Source: Gamarada debralockiae (taxonomy: Eukaryota; Ascomycota; Leotiomycetes; Helotiales; Hyphodiscaceae). Taken from it: DNA of 59,385 nucleotides. This document shows, one piece after another, positions 1-12,027 of the stretch. Location of the stretch: assembly GCA_002803225.1 (NCBI GenBank), contig NXFV01002062.1:1-59385 (forward strand), written 5' to 3'. How positions within the stretch are numbered: the first letter of the stretch is position 1; each line of letters opens with the position of its first letter. The notes beneath the pieces were generated by a model. It did no database searches. It worked only from the letters and a program-made list of their open reading frames with translations, and had not been told where the DNA came from. Both the position numbers and the translations under genes were made by a program.

Positions 1-10
1 GGGGGGGGGG
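1..10. other. Terminal G homopolymer
   Basis: The window opens with ten G. A C-run of 17 closes the other end. No TTAGGG-type telomere repeat is visible, so this is more likely an assembly or sequencing artefact at a contig end than biology. Confidence 0.6.
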
Positions 11-2017
11 CGGGTTTGCCGGCGTCATGGGCTGTTTGTCTTTGATGGTGTTCTTCTAGAACGTAAGCTCTTTTCTTTGGGGTGGGAAGTCATCTGGTCT
101 TCTACAGCGCTTGCATTTGTAACATCATTCAAGACAGGATCAAACGGCATAAAGGAGGCCTCAGGTCATTGTATTAGCAGGCGTAGTTAATAGGTCAAGT
201 TTAGACTTTAATGTGTATCTCTTGTTCCTTCCAGATATAAACCGAAAATTACTCCCTTCTATAATTCGGTACCTGTAGGAAATTGAGTTTGTCGGTTGGG
301 AGTCGGAGTATTCGATTTAGAGCCTATATGTAGGTTGAGGTATTTCACCATCTATTGCGTATATCCTCAGGAAGGACATCGGCATCATCTCTTGCAATCC
401 TTTCTTGGATTTCCAGGGCCCCATTAGCCTTTCAAATAACTTAAAGCTTTCTAGAGGCCGAGCACCTTACTACAACAGTTGCTTCCCTAATCAGTACCTA
501 GTAACACTTTAAAAATTCCGGATAATCGTCCTCCTATTTGATATTCTGTTAGCAATACCTATTAGTTAAAAGTTTAGCAGTTCAAAGGAACCCTTGAAAT
601 GCTTGGCAAACATGAAGGACAGCGTTTGGTCACCCAGAGCCTCCGATGTACGTCATCTATGTCAATAGGTTGACAGGTCTCTTTAGCGCGTGTTTTCAAA
701 TCGAAGATGGCCTTATGTGGACCGTCGGCCTCTCATCTCGACGTAGAGCGACCCGTCAGTAGATGGGTGTTTCTAGTGACACTCAGGGCTTCGATCAAGG
801 TAGAATCATCGTCTCAGCATTCATCTTGTCGTGCCTTTGCCGGGCTTTTCTAGGTCTCTAGTACTTCGATGTCATCAGATCGAGTATCAAGGTCTGCTTC
901 CTGCTTCAGATAACCATCACTTTCGGATCGCACCAGGAGCCTTAGTCCGCCAAACTCATATTAGACGATCCGTTGGTGAGAAGCCGAGCCCTTCACCTCA
1001 GGGTCCCAGACCGTGTGGGCTTCAGGAAATGTATGACCATAACCGCAGATATCGGCGATCAATGCTGTAGGCGAGCTCTCCTTGCAATAAGGAAGACAGT
1101 GTCCCCAACTCGGTCGATATTGAAGCAGACCGGTTCCCGCAGCGCACCAGGACGCGCCCTAATTATTAGCGACTTAGGCAAAATGGATTTTTGACTGCGG
1201 ACCAACAATAGAGGATACCCAAACTATTCTTATTCATGAACCTGCACAATGCTTGAAGTGCCTACTGTCTCATCTAACATAGAGATGGTTCTATTAATGT
1301 CGCTAAATGTTACTATATTTAAAGGCATATATCACTATAGCCTGTTCATTGACGCGTCAGTTTCGCGAAACATCGACACGGCTGAGACGCAGAAGCGCAG
1401 ACACGCAGTCAGCAGACCAGCCCATGGCTTAACGCCATATGGCATGTTTTTAAGTTATGTAAGCGCACCGCACAGATGACGAAAAGAGGAAAGTCAGGCC
1501 GACTTTCTGACGAACTGTTTTAAGTAGTAGCAGTCTAACGCTGTGTATTGGCCAATCTTGCAACCCTTACTTCGAAATTTTGGGAGTTATTTTTACCCAG
1601 CATACCAACGATCTAGGACGCCGTGCAGATGCAGGAGGATGTTTGACCGCGAATCAGCTTCGAAAGGGCTGTCATTCACCAATCGCATGCTCAGTGATTG
1701 GGAGTGTAGGGTCTTGGGGCGTCTCGCTTCTCGCGGCTGTGTTCAGCTGTCAGACACTGTCATTTCTTTTCGTTGGAGTATCTGAGCTGGGAAGGTGACG
1801 GGCCTTAGTTAAACCCGACGATTAACACGTGTTCGATTTTCGTTCGCCTCTATCTTCGTATTTCGTTTCTGCACTTTAAGCTCTCAAATTTTGTCCCTAG
1901 CACACATTTGCCTTTTCCTTAAACTCCTTGCCCCGAAAACTATATTCCCCCTTCACGAATATCACATCTTTAATAAAGCTAGCGGCTTATAGACAAACTG
2001 CAAGTCATTTCCCATTG
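11..2017. other. Gene-poor left flank
   Basis: Only short open frames (60-80 codons) on mixed strands, with no recognisable protein motif and no consistent splice structure. The last 200 bases before 2018 are pyrimidine-rich, which fits a fungal promoter and 5' leader for the gene starting at 2018. Confidence 0.5.
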
Positions 2018-4770
2018 ATGACTCGCATTGTGATGGCGACGAATCATTTCAGTACTGAGAGCTATTCGATAGGATGGGTCTGTGCCTTGCAAATAGAGAT
2101 GGTGGCAGCGGCCATGGCGCTCGATGAGGAACATCCTAACCTCCCTAAGCCAGCAAGCGATGCAAATGTATACATTCTTGGAAGTATCGGTGAGCACAAC
2201 GTTGTCATCGCTTCCGTACCAGCAGGAAACTATTCCTCCTATTCTGCTGCTGTAGTTGCTACGAGAATGAGTATCACCTTTCGGAATTTGAGATTTATTC
2301 TTTTGGTTGGCATTGGGGGAGGCGTACCACCTACTCGAGCCAACCAACCCGATGTTAGACTTGGTGACATCGTTGTCAGTATACCAAGTGGCCAATACGG
2401 TAGTGTGGTGCGATACGATTTTGGCAAAGTAACAGAAAATGGATTTGTTCGTTCTATGAATTTGGGTGTCCGTCCTCCAGCACTTCTACTAGCTGCTGTG
2501 GCCAATATGGAAATGGCCGAAAAGATGGGCCGGTCACGTCTTCCGGATATCCTGTCAAATATGTTGATGAAGTCTCCGCGCTCAGGATTCACGTATCCAG
2601 GAGCACAGTACGATCGTCTGTATGTATCTTCATACAGTCATAATGACCCAGGAGACTCCGAATGTGCGGTTTGTGATGTCAACGAGCTGGTCGTGCGACC
2701 ACTTCGAGAAACTACGCAACCGGTTGTCCACTTTGGTATCATAGCCTCAGGTGATAAAGTCATCAGAGACGGTCTTGCACGGGACAGACTAGTCGAGGAA
2801 TTAGGGGGAGAGATTCTGTGTTTTGAGATGGAAGCAGGAGGCTTGATGGATATTGTCCCTTGCTTGGTTATAAAGGGTATATGCGATTATGCAGATTCTC
2901 ATAAGACCAAGAAGTGGCAAAAGTACGCGTCTGTGACTGCAGCGGCATATGCAAAATCGCTTCTTGGGGTAATTTCACCGCTACGAGTATCAGAGGTTTA
3001 TGTTTCAGACAAAGTTCTGGCAGCGCAAGAAATACGAGCTGCAGTTGAAGAGTTGCGAAACGCTCCTACCGCAGGATCACTGGGACCAGATCGTCTAATT
3101 CCGGACCCTGAACACCCCGATCCGTATACGACACAGATTGTGGACCTCTGGGAGCCAATTTCAGAGTCAAGTACGGCCCAACTAGCAAATCTTGAGCCCT
3201 CACAATTGGATACCAGTCACCCAACGCTTCTGTCATCAGAGGGACCTTCGACTTCCCTAAACCAGAGACAGATCAATCCACGCCGAACTCCTGATGCTAC
3301 TAGTACAGATGCAACGGCTCCACAAGCTAACGCTAGAGATTCCCTCGACCCACCTGACTGTACTGAGTCGGATCTAATCTCGTTCCTTTGCGATAAAGTA
3401 TGTAAATTCAGATTCTCCAAGATCCATGCAATGGAATGAACTGTGACCATTCTGATATCTCCAGTTCCCTGAATCTGTGGATGAACATGGAGGAAAATCT
3501 TTCAGTATAATGTAAGTGATATTAAAACGTGTTGAGGGGACAAGCTGAAAATAAAAGCATCCGAGTATATAAACCTGACTCGGATCCGTGGCGACAACAT
3601 CCCCCGGATCTTTTCCCAGAACAGTATCTCAGAGAAGTAGGTAGACTTTTGGATATTCCAGTCGCTTTCACGAAAATCATAAGGACTACTGAGGGAGGGA
3701 GCTGCACTCCCTTCCCCAAGAACCAGTTTAGAGGTATGAAGTGGCATCATATACTATCTAAATTATAGCTCATGTCAATAGGATATTCTATTCAAACACC
3801 CTTCTACACTAACTTCAATGGATTTTGGTCTTTATCCATGAAGTGGTGGGAAGATAAAGCGGAGGATAAAGGAAGTCAATGTTCTCATGTTCTAGCTGTC
3901 TTAGAGGTCGACAGAGACATAGATAGACTCTCTATCTTACGCGAAGTCCAAAGTCGCTCGAAGGTATATTCACATCCGATATATTTATTAACGAGCTTGC
4001 TTGAAAATCACATGGAGCAATCATGGAACCAATATTCCGACCTCAACACCCGGATCGCCAAAATTGAACACGAACTTCGCGAAGACATGACCCTTGAGCG
4101 AGCTCGTGTAGTGAGCAAAGATACGATGCTGAACCAACAAAGTCACAATGCTGATCTTCATCAATGCACCATCGACGCGATAGATTTAGAGAGGCGGAGA
4201 GGTTTCGAAAAGGAAATGAGTGGGCAGGTCCAGAAGTTGATATCGTCTATCCTGGAGCGCTACTCGTCGGACAAAATCCCACAAGAATGCAGCAAATTGG
4301 AGCAGGAGATAGACTTATTTTGCGAGCTTGCCGAGAAACGAGATCTAGATATCAAATCCCTATCACGAAGAATCTCAACCCAGACAACCGTGCTCTACAA
4401 CCAAATATCCCAAAGAGACGCATGGGTCAATCTTGATATCTTGGAGGCGGCAAGGAGTGACAATATGGTCATGATAAACGACAGCAATGCTATGAAAACA
4501 ATCGCGGTCCTGACCACAGTTTTCCTTCCAGGAACGTTTATTTCTGTAAGTCTTTGTAGAATTATTTCTGAAAACTCCTCACTAATTCTTTAGGCCCTCC
4601 TGACTTCTTCCTTTTTTGACTTTGGGGACGATAAGATATATCTCTCGAACAAGTTCTGGCTGTATTGGGCCTTGACACTACCCCTTACAGTTATTGTTGT
4701 TACGATTTGGTGGCTATGGACGCGAGCTAAGAAAAAGAAAGAGGAAGAAAGAAATAAGAAAAGTAAGTAG
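2018..4770 (+). CDS. Nucleoside phosphorylase-domain / CorA-like membrane fusion protein
   Basis: Five exons are inferred: 2018-3397, 3465-3511, 3558-3733, 3782-4545, 4594-4770. All joins are GT-AG and phase-consistent, giving about 847 residues. Residues 15-320 form a PNP_UDP-type domain of the kind at the N-terminus of fungal NLR-like proteins (GWVCALQ near 18, GIGGGVP near 98, FEMEAGGL near 270, CDYADSHK near 288). A low-complexity linker follows, then a fungal CorA-like region with a long helical stretch and two membrane helices (about 773-793 and 810-832), ending in a Lys/Glu-rich tail. The GMN motif of true CorA Mg channels is absent after the first helix, so ion transport is doubtful. 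No NACHT or NB-ARC domain lies between the two parts. The frame is open upstream to 1928 but 2018 is the first ATG; 2033 is an alternative. A role in self/non-self recognition at a membrane is inferred from the phosphorylase family. Two separate genes remain possible, but the splice phases argue against it. Confidence 0.7.
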
Positions 4771-4939
4771 GGCTAGCATCAAGGTTGATTGAGGCATATG
4801 TTTAGTTTTTCAGATTTCTGAACAGAGCTGCTTAAGTTAGCAATGGGCGCGAGTATTATAATACTTATATGATTTCGTATTTAAGGTGTAAGGTATAACG
4901 GCGGGATTAATACAAAGGTCCAAAGTTCAGAGTTTAAAG

Positions 4940-5040
4940 ATTATAGTTTATTATAAAATACTAAGCTACTAAAAGAAGAAAAGGAAAGGAAGAGAGTAAG
5001 CCTTGACTTTTATAGTACTAGGGTTAACCCTTATATAACT
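4940..5040 (+). repeat. LTR-like degenerate repeat, copy 1
   Basis: Shares AATACTAAGCTA followed by a purine-rich GAAGAAAAGGAAAGGAAGAG block with copy 2 near 6229. The downstream part is TATA-rich. Divergence is high, so the family is uncertain. Confidence 0.3.
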
Positions 5041-6214
5041 ATCTACTAGTTCTAGCTATAAACAGGTCAAGTAATGGTACTAGCTATTATATTACTCCTC
5101 TCTTAAAAGAAATCTAAATGCCTTTATTTAGGCTAAATGTGTCGAATCAGACGATATTGTGTGGTAAAATCATGTATTCATAGATATCTAAGGAGGGAAG
5201 AAAAGGTAGGGTTGCCAGAACCCGAAATATGTGTACACACCGTTGCCATAGCAACCAGCTCATCTGATAAAATGCCTGTGGTCCATGTGTGTTAGCCTAA
5301 TGCCTGGTGATGACCTACTGCCCACAAAAAACCTCCTCTCTAGAAGGTTAATGTATGCCGCCTTGTTATACCTTAATCTCGCTTTGTGAGGAACCTGGCG
5401 GCTTGCGTCGGCGCCAGGCTCTCACCCTTATATAGTAGAATAGCGAATTGCCCTTCGGTCAATTCTTGTGCCTTTTTGGCTGGCTGGCGCAGCGGGGTAA
5501 AGCTGTTGGTTTTTCAGTCATGATCTATTAATTCTACAGTAGGAAGTGCTCTATATATACACTTTTGAACCCTGTATTTGCCACCTAGTGTGACTCATAC
5601 CGAAGGTTCTAGTTATACTTATTTGCCACTTGTATTTGTCATCCGTATACTAGAAGCTTCTAGATACTTCAATACCCAACAAAAGCTATTCTCCTCCAGT
5701 TCGTCACACGCTTAGCCCTAGCACGCGCTGAGTCGCGTTCAAACTCGCATTTGACCTCATGTTATTATCATATTTCTTCTAGCCTATCTTCTTTTCCTAT
5801 GTAAATAGACAACTATATAATAGTAAATAAATATTGAGTCTGACCTAATAATAAGCTAAGTATCCTTTTCTTCCTTACCTATTCCCTACTATATTAGTAC
5901 TAATTCGCCTTCAATTCACTTGTGAGTAAGCCTTATTTTACTACTGTCTTTATTCTTTATTACTCCTTACTTCTTCCTAAGATACTATTGAACCTTAATT
6001 TTCTTGATATTATTATAGTCATGAACAGCCCCTTTGTCTTCTGCCGCCTATATATGACTATTGTCACTACTAATGTCTATCTAGCAAAGTATCACCTGCC
6101 TCTCTATTACGCACAGCACCTCTTATACCACTACCTAATCGACTTCCATGACCCTCCTCCTGTCACGACGCTAACTAAAGTACTGGGGATCAACCTCAAT
6201 TCTCTAGCTAACTA

Positions 6215-6300
6215 GTTGATATAACGAGAATACTAAGCTAGAGAAGAAAGGAAAAGAAGAAGGAGAACTCTGCGAGATGCTTAAGCTTATATACAGGGGC
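6215..6300 (+). repeat. LTR-like degenerate repeat, copy 2
   Basis: Contains AATACTAAGCTA, an AGAGAAGAAAGG-type purine block and then TATATACAGGGGCC. The same order of motifs recurs near 59230-59310. This resembles the promoter/R part of a fungal LTR, but no internal retrotransposon genes are seen. Confidence 0.3.
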
Positions 6301-6518
6301 CTTGCTTGCTCGAGCTAACAAGGGGCAGTTCTGGCCCTCACATGTTGTCACGTGGCTCATCTGAGGAAATGCTGTCAGGTTCCTTACACCTCCTCTACAC
6401 CAACTCCTTAAGCTAGTCTAGGCCTGACCTAGGCTTGCTAAGGCACTGCTTAATAGCTACTACTAGCTACTGTATTCCCTGCCTAAGAATAGCCTAGTCT
6501 TTGAGGGGCTAAAGATCA

Positions 6519-7607
6519 TCATACATGGTAATTATCAACAAACTCTATGTGGTCAAGCTGTGCTTCCTCCATAACATATATATTCTGCCGGCATCCGGTA
6601 TCATAGTCTAGTGGAGCCAGCTCAATCTCATCACATCTCTCCCTCCTATATATCGGTCGCACTGATCCTGCTGGCGACGCACGCTGGACACGCCTCAAAA
6701 ATATCCGAACCCGCCGAGACTCACCTCCGACGTCCTTGCAACATCTCAGCGCCGCAAGCACAGCATCAGCCCTCGGCGTGTCCGGCCCATGCCACAGAGG
6801 TAAATTGATCGAAAGTCCGAGATTCGTCATAGAATATGGCAGAAGTGTCGAGCCACCAGGGATGCCTGGGTGAATTTCATGCGAATCGGCAAAGTCAAGA
6901 GGCGATTCCGCGAGAAGGCCACTCTTCTCTCTGTTGTTCTTCGCCCGCCAGGCAAAAATCGAATGATCGGGAGAAGATTTGATGATCTCGAGCTGGAGTC
7001 TCTTGAAAGCCTTTGGCAGTCCCTCGCCATACAGAATTGGCATATCAACACCGAACAAACCCATCAGAGCATAAGCAGTATCTTCTTCTCGAGAGGTGTT
7101 TCGAAATGCTGCCCATGACATTCGTTGCGCTACCGATGTCCGGCGGGTATTCAAGGGTTCTTGAAGGACTGCCTGCCCCACACGAGTCTTGCGCTCCAAC
7201 ATTAGCAAGAAGGAGTCATCCAAAGGGTTTTTGCCATCTGAAGTAACCTGATGAGATGACTTCTGTGGCCCTTTCGTCCCAATCAAGGTCCAGTCTTTCG
7301 CAAAGAACTGAACACTCTTTGGCGCAATCAACTCTTGTAGCGTCCATCCTCTCGTAAACCAACGACTTTGCAAAAAGGCATCATCACCCATTTCAAGGGA
7401 AAGATCAGAACCAGAGTGCGGAACGTCGGCAAGGTAGACATAGCAGACCTGCGAATTCTGGTACCATTTGTACATGCTATTGATCGCTTCTGAAAGCTCA
7501 GCACTGCTCCGCTTGTCAATGCAGCACGAATCAATCCACGCATATTGAGGAATTTCAACCACTGTGAATTCTTCCAGCTCAAGACTCTCCGTGTTTAACA
7601 ACCACAT
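6519..7607 (-). CDS. HET-domain protein lacking the first conserved block
   Basis: An uninterrupted 362-codon frame. It begins like a HET protein (MWLLNTESLELEEF), then passes directly to YAWIDSCCIDK at about residues 22-32, followed by AINSMYKWYQNSQVCYVYLADVP, RGWTLQELIAP (about 90-100) and the C-terminal flanking motif LFGVDMPILYGEG. In related fungal HET proteins a block of about 40-50 residues carrying YAILSHxWG lies between IPxYA and YAWID. Here it is missing in frame, and no intron could hide it. HET proteins trigger heterokaryon incompatibility and cell death; without this block the protein is probably inactive or altered. It could also be a pseudogene with an accidentally open frame. 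Confidence 0.75.
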   Translation of the reverse strand: MWLLNTESLELEEFTVVEIPQYAWIDSCCIDKRSSAELSEAINSMYKWYQNSQVCYVYLADVPHSGSDLSLEMGDDAFLQSRWFTRGWTLQELIAPKSVQFFAKDWTLIGTKGPQKSSHQVTSDGKNPLDDSFLLMLERKTRVGQAVLQEPLNTRRTSVAQRMSWAAFRNTSREEDTAYALMGLFGVDMPILYGEGLPKAFKRLQLEIIKSSPDHSIFAWRAKNNREKSGLLAESPLDFADSHEIHPGIPGGSTLLPYSMTNLGLSINLPLWHGPDTPRADAVLAALRCCKDVGGESRRVRIFLRRVQRASPAGSVRPIYRRERCDEIELAPLDYDTGCRQNIYVMEEAQLDHIEFVDNYHV

Positions 7608-9088
7608 TTCTCGTTCGGACGCAGAGCTGCAATGAGATATCGCTGATTTCAGTTGCAGCGTGGTGAAACATCCATGGCGGAAGCGAGAGAGGCTTTGCTT
7701 TTGACCTAAATATAGGACGGCAGGTTTCCGCCTTTACGTTGAAGGCACTTTCAGAACACCTAGTCTTTAGTATTCTAACTCGTACTAATTCCTCTATATA
7801 TGATTAAATAGCACAATGCAATATACTCTCATCTTATTACTCTCTTCTCTTCATACGGATCGTCAGAGAAAAACTTCTCCCAGCAGAGCATGCTCGTGAC
7901 GAAACGCTGGCGGCGGGTTCCCGGAGTTCGGTGGAGCGGCTGGATCGGGCTGAATACATACTATCAAATCAATAAAAGCACACAAAAATTCAAGAACAGT
8001 ATTCTATATCGAGTATTCTATATCGATGAGACATTCCGTCTATTCCCGGTGTCTCGCAATTATATTCACTGATTTGCATGTAAAAACCCAAGTAGAGTTC
8101 GGCCAGTCGAAAACTGAATTAAGACACAGTTACAAGCACTTCTCTAATATCATTTTGCGTGTCGGTTGGACGGTTTTCGGGCGAAATATCGTAGATTTCT
8201 TAACTAGCTAGATATCTGAGGAGTGTAAAAATTTAAAGGCGGGTACAGCTTCTTTATCCTAAACGAAGACGCAAATACAAACTATACGCAATGTTGTTAT
8301 GAGAACCCTGATACTGAGGTGCATATGGCGCTAGTCTAAAATAGGTTTCGAAAGCTTCAATTCAAAATCTCTACCCTTTCGTACTGAGTTCAACACTTCC
8401 CTTATATCTACAGCTTGGATCTAGCGCTTCGGTCTCCGATGACTTCTCGGCCACCGAATTCGGAGCTCGTACATCTCACCAGATATCACCGTACCTTCTA
8501 CTGCACTACAGACCTATCAACACTCAATACGGCAGGTTCAACCAACATTATGATGCTGCGAAGGTGTCTTGAGAACAGCTAAGGAGGATTACTTGGGAGG
8601 CTCGGGAGGCTGTCCCAAACGACTATATATTAATAGGCTATATAAGCCATGGTGGGATAGGGGTAGAGCGATCATTCAAGGGGCCCACGAAATACTAGTT
8701 ACCTAGATAGGAAAGCGGTGAAGAGAGCGGTGTCTGAATACTAGAAGCTTCTGTTGAACTCTAACTTGGTGAAAACTCTTCTAAAATGGTGGGTGCTTGG
8801 GGTGGAAGCTGTTAGGCTCTTAGCGACTGGGGCATTTCACGCTGGCAATCCCATCAGCTCATTAACTCCGGCTACGCGTGCTTCGGCGCGATTCTTACGG
8901 TGGTAAATGACAGAAGGCTTGGAACAGGCCAATCAGTCATGCCCACTCTTATCAGAGATACAGACCTGCCCTGCTCACTTGATGGCCTGAGTAGCACCGA
9001 CTACCTGTTCTTAAACAACTGTTTATACTTTTCTACCTAACACCTTTTCTTCTCGTTTTGAGACTACCATATCTTAATTGTCAGTAAA
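7608..9088. other. Gene-free stretch between two HET loci
   Basis: Contains only frames of about 60 codons without family features. The pyrimidine-rich sequence at 9000-9085 would fit the old promoter of the HET pseudogene that follows. Confidence 0.45.
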
Positions 9089-10374
9089 ATGACGGGCTTA
9101 CCAAAATATCGTAATGGAAGCCTAGACAGCTCCGTCAAAGATATAAGGCCAGTGTCTCTTCAGCCTCACGTGAAGTCCCTACAGTTGCAATGCTTCTCGA
9201 TGACTGTTTCACTCATAGAACCTGGCTCTTATGAGGCAATTTCGTATGTATGGGGCAGCACTTCTAAACGACTCCCCTTTCATCGTGGGCGGTTGCGAAC
9301 TCCAGATCACGAAAAATCTGCACACAGCCTTGAAACATTTGCGGTATGAGGATAAGCCTCGAACCCTTTGGATGGACGCTATCTGTATCAATCAAGAGGA
9401 TTATGAGGAGAGAAGCAGTCAAGTCCAGCAAATGCGATCTATCTACGATAAAGCGAAGCAAGTGGTCACGTGGTTAAGGTCTGAGATTGAAGACGGTTAC
9501 CTACTTTTGGAGTTTATTCAAGAATTAAGATTGCAATACATGGAAAAATTATCCGTTTTAGGCTCGTTGCGAAACCCTCGAAAGCAGAAGATGTGGATGG
9601 CATTCAGGAAGTTTCCTGGCTGCAAGTACTGGTTTAGGTTATGGATCATTCAAGAAGTGGCCTCCGGTTCACGAAAAGTCATCCAGTTTGGATATATCAC
9701 CTTGCCATGGGAAGACATTGGCAAGCTCGTCTCTGTGATCATTAACGACTTGCGACACGCATGGAGCGAAATTGAATTCATAACTACTAGCCTAGGGAAC
9801 GTTTCTTTCAGCGCCAGGCTAGTAGATATTGATTCTTTTTATGGTCTCCATTGTATGAGCAAACAGGGAGGATCCGCCCATTTGGTAGATCTTCTCCGAT
9901 CCACATCGGTATCTGTGTAGTGACGCAAGAGACAAAGTATATGGAGTCCTTGGCCTCGTAGGTGACTGTCAGAAAGGAGAGCTTGAAGTTAATTACCGAT
10001 TGTCAGTCGCTGAAACTTTTGTGAACGCAGTCTGCTTCGCTATTGCCAGTTCCAGAAAGCTCAACATTATATGCGAAGTACAATACCTACCGTCGGAACT
10101 CGATCTACCATCCTGGGTGCCCGACTGGATGATGAAACAACGCATGAACGGTTTATGGAGCCGACTAAATCCGGAATATTCAGCTGCCGGTTACACTGAA
10201 CCTCATGTAACGTATTCACAAATGGGAGGGCTGTTACAGTTACGGGATGTCAGCTAGGAACCATTGAGGTTCTTGGGGATCCTTACATCGAGAAGAGAAC
10301 ACACCCACCCTTCACGCCACGCATGAGAGAGACCATGGTACAGTGGCTAAAACTTGCTGTTGACAGCGATTGAT
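9089..10374 (+). pseudogene. HET-domain pseudogene, three frameshifts
   Basis: One HET gene is spread over three frames. The first part ends with YEAISYVWGS (9089-9265). A one-base excess in an AAA run near 9268 moves it to the next frame, with GCELQITKNLHTALKHLR and WMDAICINQEDYEER. A second shift near 9915 leads to SDARDKVYGVLGLVGD and WVPDWMM. A third near 10243 leads to CQLGTIEVLG and a stop at 10372-10374. The order of segments matches the WGS / AICINQ / DPRDKVYGLLG layout of the HET-6 type. No short introns with proper ends explain the shifts. A Tc1-type element begins about 100 bases after the stop, so the C-terminus may be displaced or lost. Confidence 0.8.
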
Positions 10375-10478
10375 CAGGTGACATTCGCTATAACTGTCAC
10401 AATTAGGGTAGCTTGACTATTAGCGGCCGCTAGAGTTCTGTTGAGTCTAGGCCAAATCTCTCTTCTTATACGGCAATT

Positions 10479-10561
10479 AATAAAACTAGCTAGCTCTAGT
10501 GCTGTGTCTAGTTCCCTAACTACGTATAAAGTAAGAGTAGGGGCCACGGCACCCTGGCCAC
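10479..10561 (+). repeat. Left terminal inverted repeat of the Tc1-type element
   Basis: Starts AATAAAACTAGCTAGCTCTA and ends CACGGCACCCTGGCCA. The complement of the right arm reads AATAACACTAACTAGCTCTA and CACGGCAACCTGGCCA, with an internal length difference of about 60 bases. Confidence 0.6.
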
Positions 10562-10639
10562 TTAGTACGCGAGGCGACCCCACCTCACCAAGACTAATAC
10601 ATAAAATAAAGCACTACAATTAGACTTATAAATATAAAA

Positions 10640-11920
10640 TTAACTTATGTAGCGGCTAAACTCCTTTGGGTCTAGTCTGTCCCAAATCCTTTGAATTTCT
10701 CCCATCAACGCTTCCTTACTTTTTGGCACATAGGGTAGCTTCTTTAACTCCTCTTTCATCCACTGCCATACAGGCTCAATAGGGTTTAAATCAGGCGAAG
10801 AAGGAGGCCAATGAATCCGTGTATGTTGTGCTGGCGCTTTCGAAGTCGTGCGTTCCCCTTGTGGGCCTTAGAGCTATCTTCCATAAAGATTTACTCTAGA
10901 CGAAGTGTATCAAAGAGAGTAAACACAATTGGTTGGAGGACTTCTTGAAAATAGGCTCGAGAACACACGCCCTTCCGACTAGGGAGCCTCTCTAGGAATA
11001 CCAATAGCGACTTGTAATCCCATCTAATCGCCCCCCAAATCATGCCTATGACCTTTCCCGACCAATATATTGATCTTATACAATTAGGGCATCTCTTTTC
11101 ATCAATCCACCGTGCAACCCAAACCCTGCCAGACTTTCCTAACTTCCAAGCACACTCGTCATACTAGATAACCTTCCTCTAATCTCCTCCCCCCAGCCGA
11201 ATAGCTAAGAAATCAGATGTGTCCCATCATCGATGAGAGTATGCAAATGAGAGGCACTTCTTTGCTTGCTGCCGACTGATATAAGGTCGTGGACAAGCTA
11301 CGCAACGTCGATAACCAGCTTTACGTAGCTCACGGCAGAGAGTTCTTGCAGAAGCTTTAATGCCAAGATGGGATCTTCCAATAAGACACGTGATGGACGA
11401 GAAGTTACAGAATAAGGAATAATGTGGTTGGATTATTAAGGTTGGGAAGATACTAACAAACAAACCAAGTACAGTAGTCTGTACTTATAGACCGAAATTA
11501 CTCTATTACTCATAGAACACGTCACACTGATCAAGTGATCCCGTGACACCTTGTGACTCAGCAGGCATTACAGATAACCAGAAATACTGACTATCTGCCT
11601 AGAACCAGAGTCACTGATTATTCATTCCAACATGGGCTCTGACTTGCTCGAACGTAAGGCGACGTGTAGTGTAATCTGATGAGATATATCGAATCGCATG
11701 GCGAATCTCTCTGACATTCATCATTCTTTGATGAAATCCTTTCGTTTTATGAGGTTGTCGACTCGATTTTGCAAGGCGTATGTTGCGTACAATAGATCTA
11801 GGAATGCCTGTCTCGCGCACAATTTGATAGTTGGTCTTTCCTTTGTGTACTTTAACGCGTGCTATTTTACGCGTCGGAGTGCCCCAATCACCATTCTCTC
11901 TAGCCCGCGGAGGTCACAAC
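10640..11920 (-). pseudogene. Tc1/mariner transposase remnant
   Basis: Read from 11920 downward: an N-terminal helix-turn-helix part (KIARVKVHKGKTNYQI, RETGIPRSIVRNIRLA), then an interruption at about 11610-11400. It resumes as ASARTLCRELRKAGYRRCVA and RPYISRQQAKK, then YDECAW with the first catalytic Asp region, WGAIRWDYKSLLVFLERLP, FMEDSSKAHKG (second Asp), and PPSSPDLNPIEPVW (third acidic residue), ending with a stop at 10640-10642. There are several in-frame stops and at least one frameshift before the DLNPIE block. The motif order is that of the fungal Tc1 family with an HTH_Tnp_Tc3-type domain. It cannot encode an active enzyme. Confidence 0.75.
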
Positions 11921-12027
11921 CAAAAAAGGATTTGGAGGTAATGTTAGAAGTGGTTGGTTTAATAATTAATTTACAACAAGGTGGTCTTAAAATGAAGGGG
12001 GTCATTTCTGCCTGAGGTTAGACGAGG

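Larger units (their letters stand above)
4771..6518. other. AT-rich intergenic stretch with repeat scraps
   Basis: No convincing gene. It contains stop-rich AT-rich sequence, two LTR-like segments described separately, and a 7-bp-stem hairpin (CCTGGCG/CGCCAGG) near 5395-5425. A 97-codon frame at 5922-6215 has no family features. Confidence 0.45.

Noticed and set aside
5480..5560. tRNA-like A box (TGGCGCAGCGG) in GGCTGGCGCAGCGGGGTA
   Set aside because: No B box at the right distance and no pairing anticodon stem; probably chance or a decayed SINE head.
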